DNA of 16,036 nucleotides from an uncultured Lachnospiraceae bacterium (lineage in GTDB: Bacteria > Bacillota_A > Clostridia > Lachnospirales > Lachnospiraceae), in NCBI GenBank assembly GCA_949957035.1, contig CATLIP010000017.1, positions 1 through 16,036 on the forward strand, written 5' to 3'. Shown piece after piece: positions 1-6,763 of the stretch (the stretch's first letter is position 1; every line of letters starts with the position of its first letter). The position numbers and the translations under genes were made by a program. The notes under the pieces were generated by a model, which ran no database searches, had not been told where the DNA came from, and saw only the letters and a list, made by a program, of their open reading frames with translations.

Positions 1-1064
1 CCATGGCTTCCGGGGTAATCCCGCAGATTACGGCAATTTTTGGGACATGCGGAGGCGGATTATCCGTCGTTCCTGCACTGGCAGACTTTACCTTTATGGA
101 GGCTTCCAAGGCGAAGCTGTTTGTCAATTCTCCGAATGCCCTGCCGGGCAACAATGTTTCTAAGCTTGACACATCTTCGGCAAAATATCAGAGCGAAGAA
201 GCAGGGCTTGTGGACGCTTTAGGGACTCAGGAGGAGATTCTTGCGAATATCCGTACGCTGGTATGCATGATTCCCGGCAACAATGAAGAGAATGGTTCCT
301 ACGAAGAATGTACAGACAGCTTGAACCGTCTCTGCGACGGTATTGAGAATGCTGTGGAGGACACCTCTATCGCACTTTCTATGATTGCGGACGACAATGT
401 ATTTTTCGAGACGAAGCGTGATTATGCCAAGGATATGGTGACTGGCTTTATCCGCCTTAATGGTATAACGGTAGGCGCTGTTGCCAATCGCTCCAAGGTA
501 TATAATGAGGAGTCTGAGGTTACGGCTTCTTTCGACGGCTCTTTATCCGCTGACGGAGCGAAGAAGGCCGCAGAATTTGTGAATTTCTGCGACGCATTTA
601 ACATTCCTGTGCTGAGCCTTACCAATGTGACAGGATTTGCGGCATGTGAGTATGAGGAGAAGAACCTTGCAAGGGAAGCGGCCAAGCTTACCTATGCATT
701 TGCCAACGCGACTGTACCGAAGGTGAACGTGGTAATCGGCAAAGCCTTTGGAAGCGCTTACGTCACCATGAACAGCAAGTCTATCGGAGCGGATATGGCG
801 TATGCATGGCCGACGGCTGAGATTGGTATGATGGAGGCGGAACTTGCCGCCAAGATTATGTATGCAGGAGCAGACTCCGACACGTTAAAAGAGAAAACTG
901 CGAAGTATCGTGAACTGCAGTCAAGCCCGTTATCTGCTGCAAGAAGAGGCTATGTGGATACCATCATTGAGCCGGGCCAGACCAGAAAGTATGTGATTGG
1001 CGCGTTCGAGATGTTATTCACGAAGAGAGAAGACCGTCCGATGAAAAAACATGGTTCGGTTTAG
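1..1064 (+). CDS. Acyl-CoA carboxyltransferase subunit (MmdA/PccB/12S type), 5'-truncated by the window
   Basis: This is the C-terminal ~353 residues of a carboxyltransferase of the acetyl/propionyl-CoA carboxylase beta family; the start lies outside the window and the ATG at 3 is probably internal. Family members move a carboxyl group between an acyl-CoA and carboxybiotin. Support comes from the block ATVPKVNVV followed by AFGSAYVTM (about 705-770) and GADMAYAWPTAEIGMM (about 789-836), which match the second carboxyltransferase half of MmdA, GcdA and PccB. Complete members have about 470-520 residues, so roughly the first third is missing. Two loops are unusual. The first oxyanion-hole loop reads GTCGGGLSVVPA rather than GPCAGGAVYSPA, and the usual PGFLPG loop is replaced by NVTGFAACEYEE. 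The gene is followed 14 bases later by an oadG-type gene and then by a biotin carrier and a sodium-pump beta subunit, so it probably works in that complex. The exact acyl-CoA substrate cannot be told from the sequence. Confidence 0.88.
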   Translation, partial: MASGVIPQITAIFGTCGGGLSVVPALADFTFMEASKAKLFVNSPNALPGNNVSKLDTSSAKYQSEEAGLVDALGTQEEILANIRTLVCMIPGNNEENGSYEECTDSLNRLCDGIENAVEDTSIALSMIADDNVFFETKRDYAKDMVTGFIRLNGITVGAVANRSKVYNEESEVTASFDGSLSADGAKKAAEFVNFCDAFNIPVLSLTNVTGFAACEYEEKNLAREAAKLTYAFANATVPKVNVVIGKAFGSAYVTMNSKSIGADMAYAWPTAEIGMMEAELAAKIMYAGADSDTLKEKTAKYRELQSSPLSAARRGYVDTIIEPGQTRKYVIGAFEMLFTKREDRPMKKHGSV

Positions 1065-1078
1065 AGAGGTGAGGCAAA

Positions 1079-1867
1079 GTGAGGAAAAAAATTAGCTTAT
1101 TACTCTGTGCTGTCGCTGTGATGCTTTGTTTTACCGCATGTGGAAGCAGCCGGAAGGCTGATGATGTGGAGTATAACGAAGCAGCCATTGAGCAGACTAT
1201 GGAGTTCATGATTCAATATTGCACGAATGCTGACGAAGAAATGCGCAAAGAGTTCCGGAATATGAAGGAGCTTAATCTGGAATTTCAACTGATTCAGTCG
1301 GGGATTCCGATTACGGCAGAGAGTTTCCTTGGCGCATTGGATTCTTGGGAGGCGGCTGTCGAGGAGTGCGGGGAGTATGAAAAGCATGGTGAATTTACTT
1401 CTGAGATTACGAATGATGGATATAAGGTAACGGCAGACGCTAAATTTGCAGACCGGGATGCGACCATTACGTTTATCTTTGATAAACAGTCTTATATGGA
1501 GACCATGACGGTGGATGCGAAGTATTCGACGAAGGAGATTCTGACAAAAGCAGGGATGAATACCCTTCTTGGAATGGGAACCGTATTTGTCGTGCTGATT
1601 TTTATTTCTTTTTTAATCGCACAATTCAAGATTATTCCTACGCTGTTTGGCCCTAAGAAGAAAGAGGAGCCTGTAAGCACACCGGCTGTGAGCACGCCTG
1701 TAAGCGTTCCGGAAGCGGCACAGGAGACAGATGATACGGAGCTGATTGCTGTGATTGCAGCGGCGATTGCGGCGGCGAGGGAAGAGGCCGGTATGGATGA
1801 AGACAGCGCAGGCGGATTTTTTGTGAGAAGTATCAGACGCCGTCCAACAAATAAATGGAAATCATAA
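1079..1867 (+). CDS. OadG-family sodium-pump decarboxylase subunit with lipoprotein-like N-terminal ectodomain
   Basis: The predicted 262-residue protein starts at GTG 1079 behind an AGAGGTGAG ribosome binding site. Residues 1-21 form a lipoprotein signal (MRKK, a hydrophobic core, then FTACGSS with Cys21 as the lipidated residue). Residues 22-160 are a charged region rich in aromatic residues that I do not recognise with certainty. Residues 162-186 form one membrane span beginning LLGMGTVFVVL, typical of OadG/MmdD small subunits. A Lys, Pro and Ser rich linker (190-212) and a C-terminal Ala-rich segment ending FFVRSIRRR follow. OadG and MmdD normally have about 80-120 residues with the N-terminus beside the single span, and they hold the carboxyltransferase and the biotin carrier at the beta subunit. 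Here the N-terminal addition would lie outside the cell. The position between the carboxyltransferase and biotin carrier genes supports the assignment. The function of the ectodomain is unknown. Confidence 0.82.
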   Translation: MRKKISLLLCAVAVMLCFTACGSSRKADDVEYNEAAIEQTMEFMIQYCTNADEEMRKEFRNMKELNLEFQLIQSGIPITAESFLGALDSWEAAVEECGEYEKHGEFTSEITNDGYKVTADAKFADRDATITFIFDKQSYMETMTVDAKYSTKEILTKAGMNTLLGMGTVFVVLIFISFLIAQFKIIPTLFGPKKKEEPVSTPAVSTPVSVPEAAQETDDTELIAVIAAAIAAAREEAGMDEDSAGGFFVRSIRRRPTNKWKS

Positions 1868-1890
1868 CACCCAAAGGAGGATTATTAAAA

Positions 1891-2262
1891 ATGAAAAATT
1901 ATACGATTACAGTGAATGGCAATGTATATGATGTTACGGTAGAAGAGAACGGTGCAGGAGTGCCGGCACAGACGGCAGCGCCGAGAGCGGCGGCAGCGCC
2001 AAAGGCAGCGCCGGCAGCGCCGAAAGCGGCTCCGGCGGCAGGCGCAGGCTCTATTGAAGTGAAGGCAGGCGCGGCAGGCAAGGTATTCAAACTTGAGGCA
2101 AGTGTGGGACAGAGCGTAAAGAGGGGCGATGCCGTAGTAATCATTGAAGCGATGAAGATGGAGATTCCGGTTGTGGCGCCAGAGGATGGAACTGTGGCGA
2201 GCATCAATGTGGCAGTTGGAGATGCGATTGAATCAGGCGCCGTTCTTGCGACATTAAATTAG
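1891..2262 (+). CDS. Biotin carrier protein (biotinyl/1.3S-type subunit) of the decarboxylase
   Basis: This 123-residue protein carries carboxybiotin between carboxyltransferase and membrane pump. The start at 1891 is chosen because AAAGGAGG lies at 1873-1880; the in-frame ATG at 1855 overlaps the preceding gene and has no such site. Residues 1-20 (MKNYTITVNGNVYDVTVEE) are the short beta-strand segment usual in MmdC, GcdC and 1.3S proteins. Residues about 24-54 form a flexible Ala/Pro linker, and residues 55-123 are a biotinyl/lipoyl domain. The biotinylation motif EAMKMEI is intact with Lys89 as the expected biotin site, and TVASINVAVGDAIESG is the conserved second half-motif. Neither carboxyltransferase in the cluster seems to carry a biotin domain, so this protein probably serves one or both of them. 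Confidence 0.95.
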   Translation: MKNYTITVNGNVYDVTVEENGAGVPAQTAAPRAAAAPKAAPAAPKAAPAAGAGSIEVKAGAAGKVFKLEASVGQSVKRGDAVVIIEAMKMEIPVVAPEDGTVASINVAVGDAIESGAVLATLN

Positions 2263-2281
2263 GATAATCATTTTGATTATC
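2263..2281 (+). other. Perfect 8-bp hairpin in the biotin carrier-oadB gap
   Basis: GATAATCA, a TTT loop and TGATTATC form a perfect inverted repeat that starts right after the biotin carrier stop codon. No U-tract follows (the next bases are TGACACGACTGGAGG), so it does not look like an intrinsic terminator. It may mark an RNA processing or stability boundary between the soluble carrier and the membrane subunit, but that is inference. Confidence 0.5.
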
Positions 2282-2303
2282 TGACACGACTGGAGGTTAA
2301 AAG

Positions 2304-3455
2304 ATGGAATATATAACAACGACATTAGGAAACCTCATGCAGCAGACAGCATTTTTCAGTCTTACAGGAGGCAATCTGATTATGATTGCGGTTGCATGTT
2401 TTTTCCTGTATTTAGCAATCCGGCATGGGTTTGAACCTCTGCTCCTTGTGCCGATTGCGTTTGGTATGCTGCTGGTGAATATCTTCCCGGATATCATGCT
2501 GCATGCGGAGGATGCGGCGAACGGGACAGGCGGTCTGCTCTACTACTTCTATATGTTGGACGAGTGGTCAATCCTGCCGTCCCTGATTTTCCTTGGAGTA
2601 GGTGCAATGACAGACTTCGGGCCGCTGATTGCCAATCCCAAGAGCTTTCTTCTGGGCGCGGCGGCGCAGTTCGGTATCTTTGCGGCGTATTTAGGCGCCA
2701 TGTGGATGGGGTTCTCGGACAAGGCGGCGGCAGCGATTTCGATTATCGGCGGTGCAGACGGACCGACCTATATTTTCCTTGCAGGTAAGCTGTCGCAGAC
2801 GGCCATTATGGGACCGATTGCGGTTGCGGCATATTCATATATGTCTCTGGTGCCGATTATCCAGCCTCCGATTATGAAGCTGATGACCACAGAGAAAGAG
2901 CGTAAGATTAAGATGGAGCAGTTAAGGCCGGTTACGAAGCTTGAGCGAATCCTATTTCCAATTATTGTTACCATTGTGGTCTGTGTGATTCTTCCGACAA
3001 CGGCTCCGCTGGTCGGTATGCTGATGCTTGGAAATCTGTTCCGCGAGTCCGGCGTGGTAAGACAGCTGACTGAGACGGCAAGTAATGCATTGATGTATAT
3101 CGTAGTTATTTTGCTTGGTACTTCTGTAGGCGCCACGACCAGCGCGGAGGCGTTCCTGAATTGGGATACGCTTAAAATTGTTGCTCTTGGCTTAATTGCA
3201 TTTATGTTTGGTACGGCGGCGGGCGTTCTGTTCGGAAAGATTATGTGTGTTGCTACGGGCGGTAAGGTGAATCCTTTGATTGGTTCCGCAGGAGTATCTG
3301 CGGTTCCGATGGCAGCCAGAGTATCTCAGAAGGTAGGAGCTGAGTCCGACCCCACCAACTTCCTTCTGATGCATGCTATGGGGCCGAACGTAGCCGGAGT
3401 TATCGGCACGGCAGTTGCAGCCGGAACCTTTATGGCGATTTTCGGAGTAATGTAA
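2304..3455 (+). CDS. oadB: Sodium ion-translocating decarboxylase beta subunit (OadB/MmdB/GcdB family)
   Basis: This 383-residue polytopic membrane protein decarboxylates carboxybiotin and couples that step to Na+ export. It contains the hallmark ADGPT motif with Asp152 and the block NPLIGSAGVSAVPMAARV at residues 323-340. Asn323, Gly327, Ser332 and Arg339 keep the spacing of Asn373, Gly377, Ser382 and Arg389, reported as important in Klebsiella OadB, and Asp152 corresponds to its Asp203. The rest alternates hydrophobic spans and short loops, including a cytoplasmic-looking basic loop near 195-212 (TTEKERKIKMEQLRPVTKLE). Length is within the usual 370-435 range. An upstream GGAGG at 2291-2295 supports the start. 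The family assignment is very secure; the symbol stands for the family, since oadB, mmdB and gcdB cannot be told apart by sequence alone. Confidence 0.95.
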   Translation: MEYITTTLGNLMQQTAFFSLTGGNLIMIAVACFFLYLAIRHGFEPLLLVPIAFGMLLVNIFPDIMLHAEDAANGTGGLLYYFYMLDEWSILPSLIFLGVGAMTDFGPLIANPKSFLLGAAAQFGIFAAYLGAMWMGFSDKAAAAISIIGGADGPTYIFLAGKLSQTAIMGPIAVAAYSYMSLVPIIQPPIMKLMTTEKERKIKMEQLRPVTKLERILFPIIVTIVVCVILPTTAPLVGMLMLGNLFRESGVVRQLTETASNALMYIVVILLGTSVGATTSAEAFLNWDTLKIVALGLIAFMFGTAAGVLFGKIMCVATGGKVNPLIGSAGVSAVPMAARVSQKVGAESDPTNFLLMHAMGPNVAGVIGTAVAAGTFMAIFGVM

Positions 3456-3502
3456 GTGGACTTTTTGTCCGGCAAGGTAGATTAAATAATGGAGGATAGA
3501 AA

Positions 3503-4912
3503 ATGGCAGAGAAAAAACCAATTAAAATAACTGAAACCATTCTGCGTGATGCGCATCAGTCTCTGATTGCCACACGTATGACGACGGAACAGATGCTTCC
3601 GATCGTCGAGAAGATGGACAAGGTAGGATATCACTCTGTAGAGTGCTGGGGCGGCGCGACTTTTGATGCGTCTCTTCGTTTCCTGAAAGAGGATCCGTGG
3701 GAGCGTCTCCGTAAGTTCCGCGATGGGTTCAAGAACACGAAACTTCAGATGTTGTTCCGCGGGCAGAATATTCTGGGATACCGTCCCTATGCGGATGATG
3801 TAGTGGAATATTTTGTTCAGAAGTCGGTGGCAAATGGAATCGACGTCATTCGTATCTTTGACTGTCTGAATGATTTGAGGAATCTTCAGACAGCGGTTAC
3901 GGCGGCAGTGAAGGAGAAGGCAGATGCCCAGGTTGCATTGTCCTATACATTGGGGGATGCCTATACGCTGGAATACTGGGTCGATATAGCGAAGAAGATT
4001 GAGGATATGGGCGCTACTTCCATCTGTCTTAAGGATATGGCGGGACTTCTGGTTCCTTACAAGGCTACTGAGATGATTGAGGCATTGAAGGAGGCCACCA
4101 GCCTTCCGATTCAGCTTCACACTCACTATACCTCTGGTGTTGCTTCCATGACCTATCTGAAAGCAGTAGAGGCTGGAGTGGATGTGATTGATACGGCTAT
4201 GTCGCCGTTTGCACTTGGAACTTCCCAGCCGGCGACGGAGGTTATGGTTGAGACGTTTAAGGGGACGCCTTATGACACAGGATTCGACCAGGGACTTCTC
4301 TCAGAGATTGCGGATCATTTCCGTCCGATTCGCGACGCTGCTCTTGAGAGCGGGCTTCTGAATCCGAAGAACATGGGAGTCAACATCAAGACACTGCTTT
4401 ATCAGGTTCCGGGCGGTATGCTGTCCAACCTGACGTCACAGCTCAAGGAGCAGAATGCTGAGGATAAGTATTATGACGTGTTAGAAGAGGTGCCGAGAGT
4501 GCGTAAGGACCTTGGAGAGCCGCCGCTTGTTACTCCGTCCTCACAGATTGTGGGAACACAGGCTGTATTCAATGTGCTAATGGGCGAGCGTTACAAGATG
4601 GCTACCAAGGAAACCAAGGACATATTGAGCGGCAAGTACGGCGCTACTGTGAAGCCTTTTGACGAAGAGGTGAAGAAGAAGGTGTTAGGCGAGAATCCGG
4701 AGGTTATCACCTGCCGTCCGGCAGATTTGATTCCGGATGAGCTTGATACCCTGCGTAAAGAGTGTGAGCAGTGGAGCCAGCAGGATGAGGACGTGCTTTC
4801 CTATGCACTGTTCCCGCAGGTTGCTACGGACTTCTTTAAGTACAGGGAGGCACAGCAGACCAAGATTGACCAGACCATGGCGGATACAAAGAACGGGAGT
4901 TATCCGGTTTAA
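3503..4912 (+). CDS. oadA: Pyruvate/oxaloacetate carboxyltransferase (OadA/PycB/5S type) without biotin domain
   Basis: The 469-residue protein belongs to the HMG-CoA lyase-like carboxyltransferases that interconvert oxaloacetate and pyruvate with carboxybiotin. The N-terminal motif ETILRDAHQS contains the metal-binding Asp16. CLKDMAG holds Lys177, and LHTHYT holds His206 and His208. These match Asp17, Lys178, His207 and His209 of Klebsiella OadA, so the metal centre and the carboxylatable lysine are present. A PYC_OADA-type conserved domain follows to about residue 440. The protein ends at YREAQQTKIDQTMADTKNGSYPV; it lacks the Pro/Ala linker and biotinyl domain that make classical OadA about 590-600 residues, and so resembles the 5S subunit of propionibacterial transcarboxylase (about 505 residues). 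The separate biotin carrier at 1891-2262 would supply that function. GGAGG at 3491-3495 provides the ribosome binding site. A small weak hairpin (GGAC, T-rich loop, GTCC) lies in the 47-base gap before it. Confidence 0.93.
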   Translation: MAEKKPIKITETILRDAHQSLIATRMTTEQMLPIVEKMDKVGYHSVECWGGATFDASLRFLKEDPWERLRKFRDGFKNTKLQMLFRGQNILGYRPYADDVVEYFVQKSVANGIDVIRIFDCLNDLRNLQTAVTAAVKEKADAQVALSYTLGDAYTLEYWVDIAKKIEDMGATSICLKDMAGLLVPYKATEMIEALKEATSLPIQLHTHYTSGVASMTYLKAVEAGVDVIDTAMSPFALGTSQPATEVMVETFKGTPYDTGFDQGLLSEIADHFRPIRDAALESGLLNPKNMGVNIKTLLYQVPGGMLSNLTSQLKEQNAEDKYYDVLEEVPRVRKDLGEPPLVTPSSQIVGTQAVFNVLMGERYKMATKETKDILSGKYGATVKPFDEEVKKKVLGENPEVITCRPADLIPDELDTLRKECEQWSQQDEDVLSYALFPQVATDFFKYREAQQTKIDQTMADTKNGSYPV

Positions 4913-4922
4913 ATCGTTCAAT

Positions 4923-4962
4923 AAACAGGAAGAGACTGCTTTAGCGGTTTCTTCCTGTTTTT
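4923..4962 (+). terminator. Intrinsic terminator of the decarboxylase operon
   Basis: AAACAGGAAGAGACTGC (4923-4939) pairs with GCGGTTTCTTCCTGTTT (4944-4960) through a TTTA loop. The 17-position stem has two G-U type pairs and is followed by a short T-run (GTTTTTA). It begins 10 bases after the oadA stop and closes the operon. Confidence 0.9.
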
Positions 4963-5028
4963 AGGTAAAACAGCCTGCGCAGACTATAGATAATATCAAT
5001 ATATAAAATGGTTTATAAAAATAACCAA

Positions 5029-5035
5029 TTCGACA
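5029..5035 (-). promoter_or_regulatory. Candidate Spo0A box upstream of oppA
   Basis: TTCGACA on this strand is TGTCGAA on the other, the core 0A box; flanking bases extend it to TTTTGTCGAATT on the minus strand. It sits 61 bases before the oppA start codon in an AT-rich gap, just upstream of the likely -10 element. A Spo0A protein is not encoded in the window, so binding is inference from the motif. Confidence 0.4.
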
Positions 5036-5073
5036 AAAAACGTCTTTTTATGTTACGATTTATCTGCTATATT
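5030..5073 (+). promoter_or_regulatory. Putative promoter region of the opp operon
   Basis: Two -10 candidates are visible. An extended -10 TGTTACGAT (5051-5059) lies 18 bases after TCGACA (5030-5035). A second candidate is TATATT (5068-5073), which has only a T-rich -35 region. The 184-base gap between oadA and oppA also holds the upstream terminator and an AT-rich stretch from about 4985 to 5040. A promoter here is expected because the terminator separates the two operons, but I cannot decide between the two -10 elements. Confidence 0.5.
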
Positions 5074-5096
5074 TTATAAGTTTTAGGAGGATATTT

Positions 5097-6692
5097 ATGA
5101 AGAAAAGACTGGTAAGTCTGCTTCTCTGCCTGGGAATGGTGTCGACACTCGTTGCAGGCTGCGGAGGTTCAGACGGAGAGAAAAAGACAGAAAGTAATGG
5201 AAGTACGGGAAGTACGGAAAGTACAGAAAGCGGCAGTACGGATGCGGATACCTTGATTATTCCGGTATCGGCAACCGTGACAAGCCTGAATCCATTGTTG
5301 GAGTCTATGGCAGAAGGAAAGATGCAGCTATCGCCGTATTCCGATGAACTGTATTATGTGGCAGATGATGAGACAAGGTATTATCTTGCAGAGAGCTGTG
5401 AAGTGTCGGAGGATGGCTTGACTTATACTCTGAAACTGAAGGATAATTTGAAATGGCATGACGGAGAGCCCATTACTGCTGACGACGTTATTTTTACAGC
5501 GGACTGCAATGCTAATACAGATAACGGCGCGGGCTTTACGAATATAGTTTTCGCCGGTGAAGAGCAGGTGAAGTACGAGAAGGTAGACGATTTGACGGTT
5601 CGTTTTACGATACCAAGCCCTTCCGCCTCTTATTTTGAAATCCTTGGAAAACTTCAGATTATCCCGTCGCATGCATTTGATGGCAAAACGGACATTAAAT
5701 CAGCAGAGGCGAATCTGACGGATATTGGTTCCGGACCCTACAAGCTGTCTGAGTTTAATGACGGAGAGTCTGTTGTATTTGAGAAATTTGACGATTATTA
5801 CGGAGGCGCGCCGCAGATTGAGAAGGTTGTATTCCGGGTGATTTCAGACCCAAGCGCGCAGGAAGTTGCTTTCAAGAACGGCGAGATTAATTACCTCCTT
5901 GTGTCGTCTGACGCGACGGCGGAAGAGTTCCAGAATGTAGACGGGGCAGAGCTTCATCAGCTTGCAGAGGGACGTGTTAAATATCTTGCATGGAACAAGT
6001 ACTGTGCGACATGGGAGAACCGTGATGCAGTTAAGGCAGTATTCCTGGCATTGAATCAGGAGGAGATAGTACAAGGGGCATACGGCGAGGCAATGGGGCT
6101 TCCGGCTAATACAATCTTCAGTAGCCAGAATCTTTTCCATGACGACAGTATGAAGGGATATGAGCAGGATCTTGATGAAGCGAAAAAGCTGGCCGAGAGT
6201 TCAGGACTGGCAGGAAAGACGATTAAGCTCCATTATAATACGGATCGCGGCTTTATGGAAGATACGGCTCTGATGATTCAGCAGCAGTTAAAAGAGATTG
6301 ATGTAACGGTTGAGCTGGAAGGCATCGACGCGAATGGTTTCTTTGATGTTGTATTTACAGATCAGGCAGATTATGAGCTGTATCTCAATGAATATGCTGC
6401 AACGGGCGACCCGGACTCAGTTGTTGCAGGTATGTATGACGGGACATGGGGAATCAATATAGATACAAGTGAAGAGATTCTTGAGCTGTTTAAGCAGGGA
6501 AGAGCTACCAATGATATGGAAGAAAGAGAATCTATCTATTCTGAATTGCAGAAGAAGGCTCAGGAAGAGTATCTGGTTTATCCGATTGCTTATCCAAGCT
6601 ACTGTTTTGTAACAACGTCGAATCTTAAGGGAGCGGAAGAATATACAACGACGCCTGTATTTGAGGACTACACAAAACTTTATTTCGAATAA
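5097..6692 (+). CDS. oppA: Oligopeptide/dipeptide ABC transporter substrate-binding lipoprotein
   Basis: This 531-residue extracellular lipoprotein captures the substrate for the permease encoded downstream. AGGAGG at 5085-5090 stands six bases before the ATG. Residues 1-22 form a signal ending in the lipobox LVAGC with Cys22. Residues 23-49 are a Ser/Thr/Gly-rich flexible tether built from short repeated GST/EST units. The remainder is a family 5 solute-binding domain. A segment at about 97-137 (AESCEVSEDGLTYTLKL, then LKWHDGEPITADDVIF) is the family signature, and GSGPYKL and FEKFDDYYGG follow. Its length and the following oppBCDF genes support a peptide-class importer. Family 5 proteins also bind nickel, sugars or opines, so oligopeptide specificity is likely but unproven. 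Confidence 0.9.
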   Translation: MKKRLVSLLLCLGMVSTLVAGCGGSDGEKKTESNGSTGSTESTESGSTDADTLIIPVSATVTSLNPLLESMAEGKMQLSPYSDELYYVADDETRYYLAESCEVSEDGLTYTLKLKDNLKWHDGEPITADDVIFTADCNANTDNGAGFTNIVFAGEEQVKYEKVDDLTVRFTIPSPSASYFEILGKLQIIPSHAFDGKTDIKSAEANLTDIGSGPYKLSEFNDGESVVFEKFDDYYGGAPQIEKVVFRVISDPSAQEVAFKNGEINYLLVSSDATAEEFQNVDGAELHQLAEGRVKYLAWNKYCATWENRDAVKAVFLALNQEEIVQGAYGEAMGLPANTIFSSQNLFHDDSMKGYEQDLDEAKKLAESSGLAGKTIKLHYNTDRGFMEDTALMIQQQLKEIDVTVELEGIDANGFFDVVFTDQADYELYLNEYAATGDPDSVVAGMYDGTWGINIDTSEEILELFKQGRATNDMEERESIYSELQKKAQEEYLVYPIAYPSYCFVTTSNLKGAEEYTTTPVFEDYTKLYFE

Positions 6693-6711
6693 AAAGAATA
6701 GAAGGTCTGGG

Positions 6712-6742
6712 GAAATAGATTCTGTTTTGCAGAATCTATTTC
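6712..6742 (+). other. Perfect 13-bp hairpin in the oppA-oppB gap
   Basis: GAAATAGATTCTG (6712-6724) and CAGAATCTATTTC (6730-6742) are exact reverse complements around a TTTTG loop. The following sequence is TACTATACGAGG, with no U-tract. The element therefore looks like an RNA stability or partial attenuation structure that would let the binding protein be made in excess over the permease, a pattern known from other ABC importer operons. The role is inferred. Confidence 0.6.
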
Positions 6743-6763
6743 TACTATACGAGGAGAGATGGA

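Noticed and set aside
3482..4126. Long minus-strand open frame (214 codons) opposite oadA
   Set aside because: It is antisense to a gene with all catalytic motifs, has no ribosome binding site, and its Arg/His/Cys/Ile-rich composition is typical of a shadow frame. The same holds for the other minus-strand frames, such as 7847-8302, 9683-10216 and 12669-13115.
5000..5096. CodY operator or T-box/riboswitch before oppA
   Set aside because: No match to the AATTTTCWGAAAATT consensus and no conserved riboswitch or T-box elements are visible in the short AT-rich leader.
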